DNA of 64,000 nucleotides from NCBI RefSeq assembly GCF_018882285.1, contig NZ_JACVOT010000001.1, positions 496,001 through 560,000 on the forward strand, in the 5' to 3' direction. The stretch comes from Polynucleobacter sp. AM-26B4 (GTDB lineage Bacteria; Pseudomonadota; Gammaproteobacteria; Burkholderiales; Burkholderiaceae). The notes under the pieces are model-generated. The model had not been told where the DNA came from and did no database searches. It saw only the letters and a list, made by a program, of their open reading frames with translations. Position numbers and translations under genes: made by a program. The stretch's first letter is position 1; each line of letters starts with the position of its first letter. Below, in pieces: positions 1 to 10,600 of this stretch.

Positions 1-394
1 TCCAAAATTACAACGCGTGATCATTGATGCTCTTGAAGATGTCAAAGCAGAAGACATTCGTGTTTTTGATACAACCAAGATCAGCGATCTATTTGATCGC
101 GTGATCATCGCTACAGGTAATAGCAACCGTCAAACAAAATCTTTAGCGATGTCCGTCAAGGAATCAGTCAAAGAAAAAGGTGGTGACGTTATTTCTGTTG
201 AAGGCATGGAAACTGGTGAATGGGTGTTGGTCGATTGTGGCGACATCATTGTTCACATCTTGCAACCGATGTTGCGCTCTTACTACCAACTCGAAGGTAT
301 TTGGGGTGATAAGCCTGTGCGCGTCAAATTAGGCAGCAAGGCTAACAAGTCAAAACGTTTCGCTAGCGAACCTGAGGATGATGAGGACGACTAA
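1..394 (+). CDS. rsfS: Ribosomal silencing factor RsfS (5' end outside the window)
   Basis: RsfS (Iojap/DUF143 family) binds ribosomal protein L14 and blocks subunit joining when nutrients are scarce. The reading frame is open from base 2 to the left edge and reads P-K-L-Q-R before the GTG at 17, so that GTG is an internal valine and the true start lies upstream. Family features are the segment around IDALEDVKAEDIRVFD, the central IIATGNSNRQTKSLA region and the EGMETGEWVLVDCGDIIVH block. The C-terminus carries a lysine stretch followed by an acidic tail (EPEDDEDD). rlmH follows after 29 bases, the usual rsfS-rlmH pairing of Proteobacteria. Confidence 0.95.
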   Translation, partial: PKLQRVIIDALEDVKAEDIRVFDTTKISDLFDRVIIATGNSNRQTKSLAMSVKESVKEKGGDVISVEGMETGEWVLVDCGDIIVHILQPMLRSYYQLEGIWGDKPVRVKLGSKANKSKRFASEPEDDEDD

Positions 395-423
395 ACCTCA
401 GGTTTAAGACTCCTTTTTCAATC

Positions 424-867
424 ATGAAACTTTGGGTCATTACAGTGGGTCACAAGATGCCCGCCTGGGCTGAAACTGCAACCCAAGATTATTTGAAACG
501 CATGCCAGCAGATTGCGCGATTCAGATCAAAGAACTCAAACCAGACATCAGCCCTGCCAAAGAGGCAATCAAAATACGTGAAGCCCTGCCAAAGGGTGTT
601 CATATCATTGCTTTGGATGAGCGAGGTAAAGATCTTTCCACTCAAGACCTAGCCAACCAACTCAGCACTTGGCGCCAAGATGGCAAAGACATTGCATTAT
701 TGATTGGTGGTGCGGATGGCTTGGATGCTGAGCTTAAAAAAGAAGCTGCATCGATGATTCGACTCTCCAGCATGACCCTTCCACATGCCATGGCCAGAGT
801 TTTATTGGTCGAACAACTTTACCGCGCATGGACCATCTTGCAAGGCCATCCCTATCATCGCGTTTAA
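424..867 (+). CDS. rlmH: 23S rRNA pseudouridine-1915 N3-methyltransferase RlmH
   Basis: RlmH is a SPOUT methyltransferase that uses S-adenosylmethionine to methylate pseudouridine 1915 in helix 69 of 23S rRNA on assembled 70S ribosomes. The 147-residue protein is a little shorter than the usual 155 but has all the landmarks: N-terminal MKLWVITVG, the SAM-binding loop LIGGADG at about residues 93-99, and the C-terminal HPYHR at 142-146 that contributes to the active site. It lies directly behind rsfS and in front of maf, so the three are probably cotranscribed. Confidence 0.96.
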   Translation: MKLWVITVGHKMPAWAETATQDYLKRMPADCAIQIKELKPDISPAKEAIKIREALPKGVHIIALDERGKDLSTQDLANQLSTWRQDGKDIALLIGGADGLDAELKKEAASMIRLSSMTLPHAMARVLLVEQLYRAWTILQGHPYHRV

Positions 868-893
868 GAGCGCCTCATTAAAAAGTAAGTGTG

Positions 894-1538
894 ATGCACT
901 CATTGATTTATCTGGCCTCTCAAAGCCCTCGCCGCCAAGAACTTCTCAAGCAAATAGGCGTTAAGTTTCAATTACTCCTGGCCGATTCAAGTGAAGATGC
1001 CGAATCATTAGAGGCTCAATTATCCAATGAACCAGCTTTGGTTTATGTGAAGCGCGTCACTTTGGCAAAGCTATCAGCCGCCAAACAACGACTTCATGCC
1101 AGAGGATTAGATTCAGCACCCATCTTGTGCGCTGATACCACTGTGGCACTTATGCTGGAAGATGGCAAAGAAATCATTTTGGGTAAGCCTACTGATCGCA
1201 AGGATGCCAAAAGAATCTTGCAGCTCTTGAGCGGCAAAACACATCAAGTCCACACAGCGGTTGCTGTATTGGGAACGCCTCACATGAATGACGCTCAACC
1301 CAAACTTCTTGTCTCAAGCTCACAAGTAACTTTTAAGTCACTCAGTGATGCAGAAATTGATGCTTATATTTCCAGCAATGAGCCCATGGGCAAAGCCGGT
1401 GCCTATGGCATACAAGGCATTGGCGGCTGTCTGATTAGCAGTATCTCAGGCAGCTATAGCGGCATCATGGGCTTACCTCTTTTTGAGACCTCCCAACTCT
1501 TAAATGAAACTGGTGTACAGTTTTCTCTTAGGCCTTAA
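894..1538 (+). CDS. maf: Maf family nucleoside triphosphate pyrophosphatase
   Basis: Maf proteins hydrolyse non-canonical or modified nucleoside triphosphates (dTTP/UTP or m7GTP, depending on subgroup) to monophosphates as a house-cleaning function. The N-terminal YLASQSPRRQELL signature holds the substrate-binding S-P-R-R, and CADTTVAL at about residue 79 contains the catalytic Asp. EILGKPTDRKDA and AGAYGIQG are further family motifs. A GTG at 891 lies immediately before the ATG at 894; neither has a strong ribosome binding site and the ATG is preferred. Subgroup (YhdE, YceF or another) was not settled by eye. Confidence 0.9.
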   Translation: MHSLIYLASQSPRRQELLKQIGVKFQLLLADSSEDAESLEAQLSNEPALVYVKRVTLAKLSAAKQRLHARGLDSAPILCADTTVALMLEDGKEIILGKPTDRKDAKRILQLLSGKTHQVHTAVAVLGTPHMNDAQPKLLVSSSQVTFKSLSDAEIDAYISSNEPMGKAGAYGIQGIGGCLISSISGSYSGIMGLPLFETSQLLNETGVQFSLRP

Positions 1539-1590
1539 AACTGATTTAAAACCCCTGCGCACTGACTCAATAGATTGATAAGTTTCAACC

Positions 1591-3060
1591 ATGATTGAAG
1601 AAATCCTCGTAAACATCACCCCTCAAGAAACCCGAGTAGCCATCATTGCTCAGGGAGTGGTGCAAGAGCTTCATATTGAAAGAAGCCAAAGTCGAGGCAT
1701 TGTTGGTAATGTCTATTTAGGTAAGGTAACGCGCGTGCTACCAGGTATGCAATCTGCATTTGTGGACATTGGTTTAGATAAGGCAGCATTTCTTCACGTG
1801 GCTGATTTATGGATGCCAAAAAATTCCAAGCCCGATAACACCCCCATTGAAAAACTAGTGTTCGATGGACAAACCATTTTGGTTCAAGTTCTCAAAGATC
1901 CACTGGGCACCAAAGGGGCTCGCTTGAGCACGCACATCAGTATTGCTGGTCGCAATTTAGTTTTCTTGCCACAAGAAGACAATGGCCAACAAGTGGCCAT
2001 CTCTCAAAAAATTGAAAATCTTGAAGACCGTGATGCTTTAAAGAAAAGATTTCAAGGTTTACTGACTGACCACCAAAACGAATCTGGTAGCTACATCTTA
2101 AGAACCAGCGCCGAAGATGCAGATGATCAAGAGTTATCCAATGACTTGAGATATCTGAGCGCTACTTGGAAAAAGATTCAGGATGGCAGCAAGCAGATAC
2201 CCGCTCCATGCTTGCTTCATCAAGACTTAAGCCTTGCTGAGCGAGTATTAAGAGATTTGGCGTCGGATGCCATCGGCCAAATACGCGTTGACTCTGCCGA
2301 AAACTTTGAAAAACTCAAAACATTTGCCAAAGACTTTATGCCCAACCAAGAATCTAAATTGATTCTTTATCGTGGGGAACGCCCACTGTTTGATCTGTAC
2401 GACACAGAATCAGAAATCAATCGCGCTCTGGGTCGTCGCGTTGATCTTAAATCAGGCGGCTACTTGATGATTGATCAAACAGAATCAATGACCACCATTG
2501 ATGTCAACACTGGCAGTTATGTGGGTGCCAGAACATTTGATGACACCATTTACAAAACAAATTTAGAAGCTGCTCAAACCATTGCACGCCAATTGCGTTT
2601 ACGCAATCTTGGCGGAATCATCATCATTGATTTCATCGACATGCACAGCAAAGAACATCAAGATGCAGTGCTAGAAGAACTCAATAAAAACTTAGCCAGA
2701 GACAAAATCAGAACTTCTGCCAACCCCTTCTCTTCATTAGGCTTGGTCGAAATGACTCGAAAGAGAACTCGTGAGTCATTGGCACACCTTTTATGCGAGC
2801 CTTGTGAAGTTTGTCAGGGCAAAGGTCAAGTTAAAACTGCCCAAAGTATTTGCTATGAGGTTTTGCGCGAAGTATTGCGCGAGCATCGCCAGTTCAACCC
2901 GAAAGAATTCAGAATCATTGCCAGCGCTGATGTGATTGACCGCTTCTTAGAAGAAGAAAGCACTCACCTTGCGCAGTTGATTGAATTCATCGGCAAACCG
3001 ATTCGCCTTCAAGCTGAATCAAGCTTCAATCAAGAGCAATACGATATTGTCTTAAGTTAA
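1591..3060 (+). CDS. rng: Ribonuclease G
   Basis: RNase G is an endoribonuclease of the RNase E/G family that matures the 5' end of 16S rRNA and cuts some mRNAs. At 489 residues it matches the E. coli enzyme and lacks the long RNase E scaffold tail. An S1 RNA-binding domain lies at about 38-120 (RVLPGMQSAFVDIGLDKAAF). The magnesium-binding aspartates are in TIDVNTGSYVGAR near residue 303 and IIDFIDM near 346. The zinc-link cysteines are in CEPCEVCQGKG near 401-411. It ends the rsfS-rlmH-maf-rng block and converges on msbA, 22 bases away, with no clear terminator between them. Confidence 0.96.
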   Translation: MIEEILVNITPQETRVAIIAQGVVQELHIERSQSRGIVGNVYLGKVTRVLPGMQSAFVDIGLDKAAFLHVADLWMPKNSKPDNTPIEKLVFDGQTILVQVLKDPLGTKGARLSTHISIAGRNLVFLPQEDNGQQVAISQKIENLEDRDALKKRFQGLLTDHQNESGSYILRTSAEDADDQELSNDLRYLSATWKKIQDGSKQIPAPCLLHQDLSLAERVLRDLASDAIGQIRVDSAENFEKLKTFAKDFMPNQESKLILYRGERPLFDLYDTESEINRALGRRVDLKSGGYLMIDQTESMTTIDVNTGSYVGARTFDDTIYKTNLEAAQTIARQLRLRNLGGIIIIDFIDMHSKEHQDAVLEELNKNLARDKIRTSANPFSSLGLVEMTRKRTRESLAHLLCEPCEVCQGKGQVKTAQSICYEVLREVLREHRQFNPKEFRIIASADVIDRFLEEESTHLAQLIEFIGKPIRLQAESSFNQEQYDIVLS

Positions 3061-3082
3061 AACGTACTGTCTTTCATTAGAT

Positions 3083-4885
3083 TTAAGCGTGCGAGAACTG
3101 TAAGCGGTGCAAGCTGGCATACAGACCATTTTCAGCAATCAACTCAGCGTGCGATCCATTCTCAACGATTCTTCCATGATCTAAGACCACAATGCGATCA
3201 GCATTTTCTATCGTCGATAGTCGGTGTGCAATGACCAAGGTGGTTCTACCTTCCATGAGCTTCTCAAGGGCCTCTTGAACCTGACGCTCTGATTCAGAAT
3301 CCAAGGCAGAAGTGGCCTCATCCAAAATCAATATAGGCGCATCTTTATAAATCGCTCTTGCAATCGCCAAACGCTGTCTTTGGCCACCGGATAATCGATT
3401 ACCGTTATCCCCAACTTCAGAATCAATACCTTCAGGCAACTCTCTGATTAACTCCGTTAAGTTTGCAGCCTGCAGTGCCTCATGAACTCTGCCGCGATCA
3501 ATCTCTTCAGGGCTTGCAGCACCATACGCCACGTTGGCCGCAATGGTGTCATTGAATAAAACCACGTCCTGACTCACAAAAGCCATTTGACGACGTAGAT
3601 CCTTCAAATCAATGTCCTGAATATTTAATCCATCCAAATGAATGGCACCATTGGTTGGATTAAAAAAGCGTGGCAATAAATTAACCAAAGTAGATTTACC
3701 GCTGCCAGACGGTCCTACAAATGCAACCACCTCGCCTGCCGGAATTTTTAAATCAATCTCTTTCAGTACTTCTTTGATAGCCTGCTCATCATCAGAGCCC
3801 AAAGCCCTCACACCAGAGTAGCCAAAGCCAACTTTTTTGAATTCAAGCTCACCACGGGCTTTTGTTAACTTAATTGCATCGCCTCTGCGCACTGAATCTT
3901 CTTCAATTGGCTGATCCATCAATTTAAAAATCATGTCTGCAGCAGCAATGCCTCGCTGCAAAGGTTGATTGATATCAGCCAAATGCTTCAAAGGAGAAAT
4001 GATCAAAATCAAAGCTGTGACAAAAGCCACAAAACCACCCACAGTGACTTCTGCCATGGATGATTGGAATAAGGCCACCAACAACACTCCTGACAAAGCA
4101 ATCGAGGCCACAAATTGAGTCATGGGTTGATTCAAACCACCAGCCACAGCGATCTTCATCGAATAACGTCTGAGTTTGTTAGCGATCAGCGCAAAACGCT
4201 GTTTTTCATAAGCCTGGCCGCCATGCAACTTCACAACCTTATAACCACCAACACTCTCTTCAACAACATAGGAGAGTTCATTGGTCATATCTTGACTGAC
4301 TTTGTGCAATTTACGCAAACGCGTATTGATCAACTTCACCATAAAACCAATGATTGGAAAGATGATCAAAATTAAAAGTGTTAAGCGCCAGTTGAGGTAG
4401 AACAAATAAGCCATCAGACCGATGACCGTCAAACTGTCTCTGACCAGGTTCATCGCAATGCTGGTGATCACTTGAAGAACTGCGTTGACCTCGAATACCA
4501 CCGCATTGATGAGCGATGCTGCTGAGCGATTTTGGAATAGATCAGCAGGAGCCTGTAGCAAGCGGTTGAACATTTGTTCACGCAATTTGAACAAAACAGA
4601 ATTGGTGATGTGACTTAAGGCGTAATTCGAGCCAAATTGAGCAAAACCTCGGATAAATGCCAAACCTACCAAAAAGGCTGGTACATGCCACAACTTATCA
4701 TCCAACTTTCCACTGAAGCCACGATCCAATAAAGGCTTGAGAAGAGCTGGAATGGCTGTTTCAGTGGCAGCAACAATCGCCAAACCCAGCAATGCCAAAA
4801 CAACAGCCACCTTATGAGGCAAGGCATACCTTAAAATGCGGGTTAGCGCAGTTTGCGTCTTAATTTCAATGCTATTTGAATCCAT
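3083..4885 (-). CDS. msbA: Lipid A export ABC transporter MsbA
   Basis: MsbA is a homodimeric half-transporter that flips core-lipid A across the inner membrane. The 600 residues hold an N-terminal six-helix membrane domain (about 20-330) and a C-terminal ATPase with Walker [10 protein letters not shown] near 390, signature LSGGQRQR near 497 and Walker [13 protein letters not shown] near 515. The H-loop histidine lies in VIAHRLST. Other type I half-transporters look similar, but the position head-to-head with LPS-type glycosyltransferase genes supports lipid A/LPS export. Only 39 bases separate it from the divergent gene at 4925, so both promoters must be compact or overlapping. Confidence 0.88.
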   Translation of the reverse strand: MDSNSIEIKTQTALTRILRYALPHKVAVVLALLGLAIVAATETAIPALLKPLLDRGFSGKLDDKLWHVPAFLVGLAFIRGFAQFGSNYALSHITNSVLFKLREQMFNRLLQAPADLFQNRSAASLINAVVFEVNAVLQVITSIAMNLVRDSLTVIGLMAYLFYLNWRLTLLILIIFPIIGFMVKLINTRLRKLHKVSQDMTNELSYVVEESVGGYKVVKLHGGQAYEKQRFALIANKLRRYSMKIAVAGGLNQPMTQFVASIALSGVLLVALFQSSMAEVTVGGFVAFVTALILIISPLKHLADINQPLQRGIAAADMIFKLMDQPIEEDSVRRGDAIKLTKARGELEFKKVGFGYSGVRALGSDDEQAIKEVLKEIDLKIPAGEVVAFVGPSGSGKSTLVNLLPRFFNPTNGAIHLDGLNIQDIDLKDLRRQMAFVSQDVVLFNDTIAANVAYGAASPEEIDRGRVHEALQAANLTELIRELPEGIDSEVGDNGNRLSGGQRQRLAIARAIYKDAPILILDEATSALDSESERQVQEALEKLMEGRTTLVIAHRLSTIENADRIVVLDHGRIVENGSHAELIAENGLYASLHRLQFSHA

Positions 4886-4924
4886 AACCTCAATCGTAAC
4901 CTACACCGGTGCTAACATCGCTCT

Positions 4925-5686
4925 ATGAGCCTATCAGTCATCTTAATTACCAAAAATGAAGAAGCCAACCTCAAGGACTGCCTTGAGAGTGTTTCTTTTG
5001 CAGATGAGATTATCGTTGTAGACAGTCAAAGTAGCGATAAAACTCAAGAAATCGCCCAATCTTTTGGGGCAAAGCTTGAAATTACCTCAGATTGGCCTGG
5101 ATTTGGCCCACAAAAGAACCGCGCCCTCAATTTAGCCACGCAAGATTGGGTGTTATCGATTGATGCCGATGAAAGGGTCACCCCTGAACTAAAGCAAGAG
5201 ATTCTGGCCACCATGGCATCACCGAGTGCTGCAGATTGTTATGCAATTCCAAGGTCTTCTTGGTACTGCGGCCGCTTCATGAAGCACTCAGGCTGGTACC
5301 CAGATTACGTTGATCGCCTATTTAAACGAGGCACTGCAAAATTTTCCGATCACTTGGTTCATGAACGTTTACTCCCCACTGGATTGAGTGGGAGACTAAA
5401 AAACCACTTTTTACATTACAGTTTTAGAGATTTCTCACAAGTCTTAAGAAAGATTGACGCCTATTCAAGCGCTTCAGCTGAGCAAGCATTTAAAAAAGGT
5501 AAAAGATCATCAGTTTGCAAAGCTTTTTGGCATGCCGTGTGGGCGTTCATCAGAACCTATTTCTTACGCTTAGGCTTTTTAGACGGCCCCCAAGGTCTTG
5601 CCTTAGCAATATCGAATGCTGAAGGAAGCTATTACAAATACGTCAAAATGTGGCTTATTGAAGAGCACGATAAAGATACTAAATGA
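4925..5686 (+). CDS. Family 2 glycosyltransferase, WaaE/KdtX-like LPS core enzyme
   Basis: This is a GT-A fold, family 2 glycosyltransferase of 253 residues. It opens with the nucleotide-sugar-binding strand SVILITKNEEANL, continues with EIIVVDSQSSDKT, and has the metal-binding SIDADERV near residue 79. The middle part (PRSSWYCGRFMKHSGWYPD) resembles WaaE/KdtX beta-1,4-glucosyltransferases that decorate the first heptose of the LPS core. The gene is divergent from msbA and its end overlaps the next glycosyltransferase gene by 4 bases (ATGA), which implies translational coupling. Acceptor and donor are inferred from similarity only. Confidence 0.85.
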   Translation: MSLSVILITKNEEANLKDCLESVSFADEIIVVDSQSSDKTQEIAQSFGAKLEITSDWPGFGPQKNRALNLATQDWVLSIDADERVTPELKQEILATMASPSAADCYAIPRSSWYCGRFMKHSGWYPDYVDRLFKRGTAKFSDHLVHERLLPTGLSGRLKNHFLHYSFRDFSQVLRKIDAYSSASAEQAFKKGKRSSVCKAFWHAVWAFIRTYFLRLGFLDGPQGLALAISNAEGSYYKYVKMWLIEEHDKDTK

Positions 5687-6468
5687 AAATCAGTGTAATT
5701 GTTGCTACCTACAACAGGCCGGATGCACTTGACGTAGTTTTACAGTCTCTTGAGTGTCAAACAGACAATGATTTTGAAATAATTGTTGCCGATGATGGCT
5801 CTGATGATGAAACAAGATCTCTTGTAGAAATACATATTCAAAATACAAAGAATTTAATCAAGCATGTTTGGCATGAAGATCTTGGTTTTAGATTATCAAA
5901 AATTAGAAATCTAGCAATGCAGTCCGCCACGGGAAGTTATCTTATTTTTCTAGATGGTGATTGCGCTGTTCAGCCAGATTTTATAGAAAGCCATCGACGA
6001 TTATCTGAAAAAGGTTTTATTGTCACTGGCAGTAGAATTCTATTAGAGAAAGAAATTACAGAAAAAATTTGCAAAGACAGATTTTTTAATTTTTCAGAAT
6101 TTAAAAGAAACTCTTTTAAATATCTAATCAAGAAGCAAATTAACAAATTTTTACCATTATTTATTAAGCTTCCAGATCACCCCCTCAGAAAATATAAAAA
6201 ATTTCAATGGCGTCGAATTAAAGGATGTAACTTAGGATGTTGGAAATCAGATGCCATGCTTATAAATGGCTTTGATGAAGCGCTGATTGGCTGGGGTCAT
6301 GAAGACGCCGATTTTGTTTTTAGAATGTATCAAAATGGCATTAACAGAAAATCAGGTGCCTGGGGTACTGAAGTGCTGCATTTATGGCACAAAATGGCTA
6401 ACAAAGAAAATGCTGAAAAAAATGCAGCCATTGTTAGAGCAAAAATTCTGGCAAAAGGGAATTCTTAA
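5683..6468 (+). CDS. Family 2 glycosyltransferase with C-terminal galactosyltransferase-like domain
   Basis: The 261-residue protein has an N-terminal GT2 domain (MKISVIVATYNRPDAL, IIVADDGSDDETRSLV) with the metal-binding FLDGDCAV near residue 91. The C-terminal GWGHEDADFVFRM near 203 is typical of the Glyco_transf_7C domain found in chondroitin-synthase-like and some LPS glycosyltransferases. The start overlaps the preceding stop by 4 bases. The gene is visibly richer in A and T (many AAA, TTT and ATT codons) than its neighbours, suggesting that this position of the LPS cluster has been exchanged by horizontal transfer. Sugar specificity is unknown. Confidence 0.85.
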   Translation: MKISVIVATYNRPDALDVVLQSLECQTDNDFEIIVADDGSDDETRSLVEIHIQNTKNLIKHVWHEDLGFRLSKIRNLAMQSATGSYLIFLDGDCAVQPDFIESHRRLSEKGFIVTGSRILLEKEITEKICKDRFFNFSEFKRNSFKYLIKKQINKFLPLFIKLPDHPLRKYKKFQWRRIKGCNLGCWKSDAMLINGFDEALIGWGHEDADFVFRMYQNGINRKSGAWGTEVLHLWHKMANKENAEKNAAIVRAKILAKGNS

Positions 6469-7572
6469 TTGAGTCAAAAACATATTAAAAAAATCCTGAT
6501 CATTGCCACACGCCAAATTGGCGATACGCTGATAACCACGCCACTCATTTCAGCAGCGAAAAGAATCTGGCCAGATGCTCAAATTGACTTCTTTGGCTAT
6601 GAAAATAGTTTATCCATGCTCAGCGGAAACACAGACATCCATCAACTGATTGGAACGCGACCCAAACTATCATTTATTGATTATCTCAAGCAGTTCTTTC
6701 TATTATTCAAAAGATATGACTTGGCCGTCATCACCCAACCCAGTGACCGAGCTTATATCTATGGATTGATTGCTGCAAAACACCGCGTGGGTGTAATTCC
6801 AGTTGAACCCAAATTAAATTGGTGGAAAAAGAAGATATCAATTCACAACGTTGAAGTTGACTATTTTCATCAGCACGTGATCACAGAAAAACTTCGACTT
6901 TTAGAGCCATTCGTCAGTGAGGGCGACTCATTTGGCCACCCAATATCAGTGAGGCCACCAAAGCCCGTAGAATTACCTTCTGAAATTCAAACTGAATTAT
7001 CAGAATCATTCGTGGTCATTCACCCAACACCTTTGACAGCTTATAAACGCTGGCCACTGGCTAATTGGGTGGAGCTGATTGAATCTCTATCCGAAAATCA
7101 TCAAATTGTTTTAAGTGGCGCGCCAATTGCTCAAGATAGGGAACTAAATCAAGCAATCATTGATTTATTGAGTGACTCTGCAAAAAAGAGTATTTTGAAT
7201 CTTGATGGTCGCTTAAAGTTAGATCAATTAGGCACCTTGTTGCGCCAAGCCAAGCTTTATATTGGAGTTGATACATCAGTCACTCATCTAGCAGCAGCAT
7301 GCAACGCCCCTACCATTACTCTGTTTGGTGCGACACCACCCACAAATTTTGGGCCATGGCCGAATGGATTTGTTGGTAAGCAACCATATGCATTAAAAGC
7401 TACCACTCAAAAGGTTGGCAAGATCACCATACTCCAAGGTCCTGGTGATTGTGTGCCGTGCAGAAAAGCTGGTTGTGAAGATAAGCCTGACAGCAGAAGT
7501 GATTGCTTGATCAATTTACCTGTTAGATTGGTTCTTGAAGCTGTGAGTACTTACGGTATTACTTTTAAATAA
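6469..7572 (+). CDS. Family 9 glycosyltransferase (heptosyltransferase-like)
   Basis: This 367-residue GT9 protein probably transfers a heptose to LPS inner core, as WaaQ/WaaF-type enzymes do. Family signs are the N-terminal KKILIIATRQIGDTLITTP, the mid-protein FVVIHPTPLTAYKRWP, and the C-terminal donor-binding region LYIGVDTSVTHLAAACNAP. A cysteine-rich stretch (DCVPCRKAGC) precedes the C-terminus. The gene starts with TTG directly after the preceding stop codon, with GGGA just upstream, so it is the third member of the same operon. Another GT9 gene (waaC) lies at the far right of the window. Confidence 0.87.
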   Translation: MSQKHIKKILIIATRQIGDTLITTPLISAAKRIWPDAQIDFFGYENSLSMLSGNTDIHQLIGTRPKLSFIDYLKQFFLLFKRYDLAVITQPSDRAYIYGLIAAKHRVGVIPVEPKLNWWKKKISIHNVEVDYFHQHVITEKLRLLEPFVSEGDSFGHPISVRPPKPVELPSEIQTELSESFVVIHPTPLTAYKRWPLANWVELIESLSENHQIVLSGAPIAQDRELNQAIIDLLSDSAKKSILNLDGRLKLDQLGTLLRQAKLYIGVDTSVTHLAAACNAPTITLFGATPPTNFGPWPNGFVGKQPYALKATTQKVGKITILQGPGDCVPCRKAGCEDKPDSRSDCLINLPVRLVLEAVSTYGITFK

Positions 7573-7576
7573 GAAA

Positions 7577-7616
7577 TTAAGTACGTCTAATAGGTGTACC
7601 CATCAAGCGTACTTAA
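7577..7616. repeat. Long-spaced inverted repeat at the dnaE / glycosyltransferase convergence
   Basis: TTAAGTACG at 7577-7585 is matched perfectly by CGTACTTAA at 7608-7616, with 22 bases between the arms. The right arm lies inside the last codons of dnaE. There is no T-tract on either side, so it is not a standard rho-independent terminator. It may act as a weak bidirectional end for the two convergent genes or be chance. Confidence 0.3.
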
Positions 7617-10600
7617 CTTCGACCATCCCTTGACCGCCTGACTTATTCAAAGCCACGCTCAAGTTTCTGATACTTTCATCATCAGGATAGATCTTCCAGG
7701 TATCAGGGAACTGAACCAAACAGGCAGTTCCATTTGAAATAACATCTGCAGTCATCATCAAGCCTTGTTGATTTTTACCTGCAAAGGTACTGACTTGCTG
7801 CTTGAACCCAGAAAGATCAATGCCTTGCTGCAATTGAACGTGAAGACTTCTGGCAAACTTTAAACGCGCCGTAGTCACATCCATGATTGATTCGGCAACG
7901 ACCCTCATGCCCCCTGAAAATTTATCAGGCGTGACACCGACCTTGGCGATGATCAATTCATCTTCTTTCAACCAATGTCTATTGGGTTCAAATAGCTCGC
8001 TGTAAATGGTCATCTCTATTTGAGCTGATCCATCATCAATCGTTGCAATCATTAATTTGCCCCGTGGGCCCATCATGCTTCTGGTGGAAGTCATGATGCC
8101 GGCAATCAATCTGTCCTTACCTTCGGTCAATTGATTTAGCTTGGTTCTCACAAAATGACTAACCTCATCACGATAAGCATCAAACAAGTGGCCAGTTAAA
8201 TACAAACCCAAGGCAGCTTTTTCTTCTTGCAAGCGACGCTTCTCGAACCAAGCATCTTCCTTGATTAACTCTGGCTTATGCTCATCTGAAGACCCAGCCA
8301 TATCAAATAAGCTCACTTGCTGCGCAGAAGCATCTGCTTGATCAGCAGCTTCCATCGCTCTTGGCAAAGATGCTAAGAGTGTTGCTCGAGAGTCAAAACC
8401 GCCATACAAAGAATCAAACGCTCCCGCACGAATCAAAGCTTCCATCGTGCGACGGTTGACCACGCGACGATCTAATCTAGAGCAGAAATCAAACAAGTCT
8501 TTGAAAGGACCATCCGCTCTTGCCTGAATGATTTGCTCAATCGCACCCTCTCCAGAACCTCTGATAGCTCCCAAGCCATAACGGATCATGGTGGCAGCCT
8601 GCTCTTTATTTTGGGGATCTTCGCGCAATGGCATGAAGCGGTAAACACTGGTGTTCACATCTGGAGGAAGTATCTTGATCTTATTGGCCAATGCATCTTC
8701 ATAAAGTATCTTTACTTTATCGGTGTCATCCATTGCCAATGACATATTGGCTGCAATAAATTCAGCTGGGTAATGTGCCTTTAACCAAGCCGTGTGATAA
8801 GCCAACAAAGCATAGGCTGCGGCATGCGATTTATTAAAACCGTAGCCTGCAAATTTTTCCATCAAGTCAAAAGTTTCATCAGCCTTATCAGCCTTGAGAC
8901 CACTTTTACCAGCACCATCCCTGAATAACTGACGATGCTCAGCCATTTCTTCAGGCTTTTTCTTACCCATGGCACGACGCAATAAGTCAGCGCCACCCAG
9001 TGAGTAACCACCAATGATTTGCGCCATCTGCATCACCTGCTCTTGATAAACCATGATGCCGTAGGTTTCTCTTAGAACTGGTTCAACACGTGGATCTGGG
9101 TAATGAACTTGTTCTTTGCCGTGTTTACGCGCAATGAACGATGGGATCAAATCCATCGGACCTGGCCGATACAAAGCCACCAAGGCAATGATGTCCTCAA
9201 AGCGGTCGGGCTTTGCCTCACGCAACATGCCTTGCATGCCACGGCTTTCTAACTGGAACACTGCGACCGTATTGGCATTTTTTAAAATTTCAAATGCAGC
9301 AGGATCATCGAGTGGCACTTGACCAACACGCCAATCTTTCTTCTCTGGGTATAGCTGATGAATATATCTTTCAGCCCAATCCAAGATCGTGAGTGTTGTG
9401 AGTCCCAAGAAGTCAAACTTGACCAAGCCGACTGCTTCAACATCATCCTTATCAAACTGACTGACCACTCCAGAATCCGAACCTTCTTTGCCATCTTTAC
9501 TGCCTTGGGTATACAGAGGGCAGAAATCTGTGAGCTTGCCTGGAGCAATCAATACGCCACCAGCGTGCATGCCTACGTTTCGGGTCATGCCCTCTAACTG
9601 TTGAGCCAAACCCAATAATTGTTTAACTTCTTCTTCGCGAGACTCGCGCTCAGCCAAAAGCTTTTCTTCTTTTTTGGCTTGCTCAATCGTGACTTGCTGA
9701 CCTGGTTTATTAGGAATCAGTTTAGAGATGCCATCCACAAATCCGTATGGTTGCTCTAGCACACGTCCCACATCTCGAATCGCCGCACGCGCTGCCATCG
9801 TGCCAAATGTGGCAATTTGGCTGACCGCATCTTTGCCGTACTTTTCTTTTACATAGGCAATCACACGATCGCGACCGTGCTGACAGAAGTCAATATCAAA
9901 GTCAGGCATCGAGACGCGCTCAGGATTTAAGAATCGCTCAAAGAGCAAGTTGTATCTCAATGGATCTAGATCGGTAATCCCTAAGGAGTAAGCTACTAGA
10001 GAGCCCGCCCCAGAGCCTCGACCAGGGCCCACTGGCACACCATTATTTTTTGCCCAGTTAATAAAATCAGCAACGATCAAAAAGTAACCTGGGAAACCCA
10101 TTTGAGAAATGGTTCTTGCTTCAAACTTTAAGCGCACCTCATAACTGGGTCGCTGCTTTTCTCTTTCAGTTTCATCAGGATATAAATGCAGTAAATGTTT
10201 GGATAAGCCTTCCATGGCTTTTTCCATCAAATAATCATCCAATGTCATACCTTTAGGCACTGGAAAATCTGGCAACTGAGGCTTACCCAAGGTCAATGAC
10301 AAATTACAACGTTTGGCAATTTCTACACTGTTGGTGATGGCCGCTGGCAAGTCTGCAAAAAGTTTTTGCATCTCTTCTTGCGTTTTAAAGTACTGCTCAG
10401 AAGTAAATTTCTTTGCGCGCTTAGGATTACCGAGCACTTCTCCTTCAGCAATACACACTCGCGCCTCATGTGCTCTGAAGTCAGAAGGCTTCATGAACTG
10501 AATTGAATGCGTTGCCACTACCGGTAATTGAAGTTCATTTGCCAAATGAACGGCTTCATGAAGATGAGCTTCGTCCTGAGGATGACCTGCGCGCTGAATC

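Noticed and set aside
9358-9597. Plus-strand frames inside dnaE
   Set aside because: They are antisense to a strongly conserved dnaE coding region and show no recognisable motifs or ribosome binding sites.
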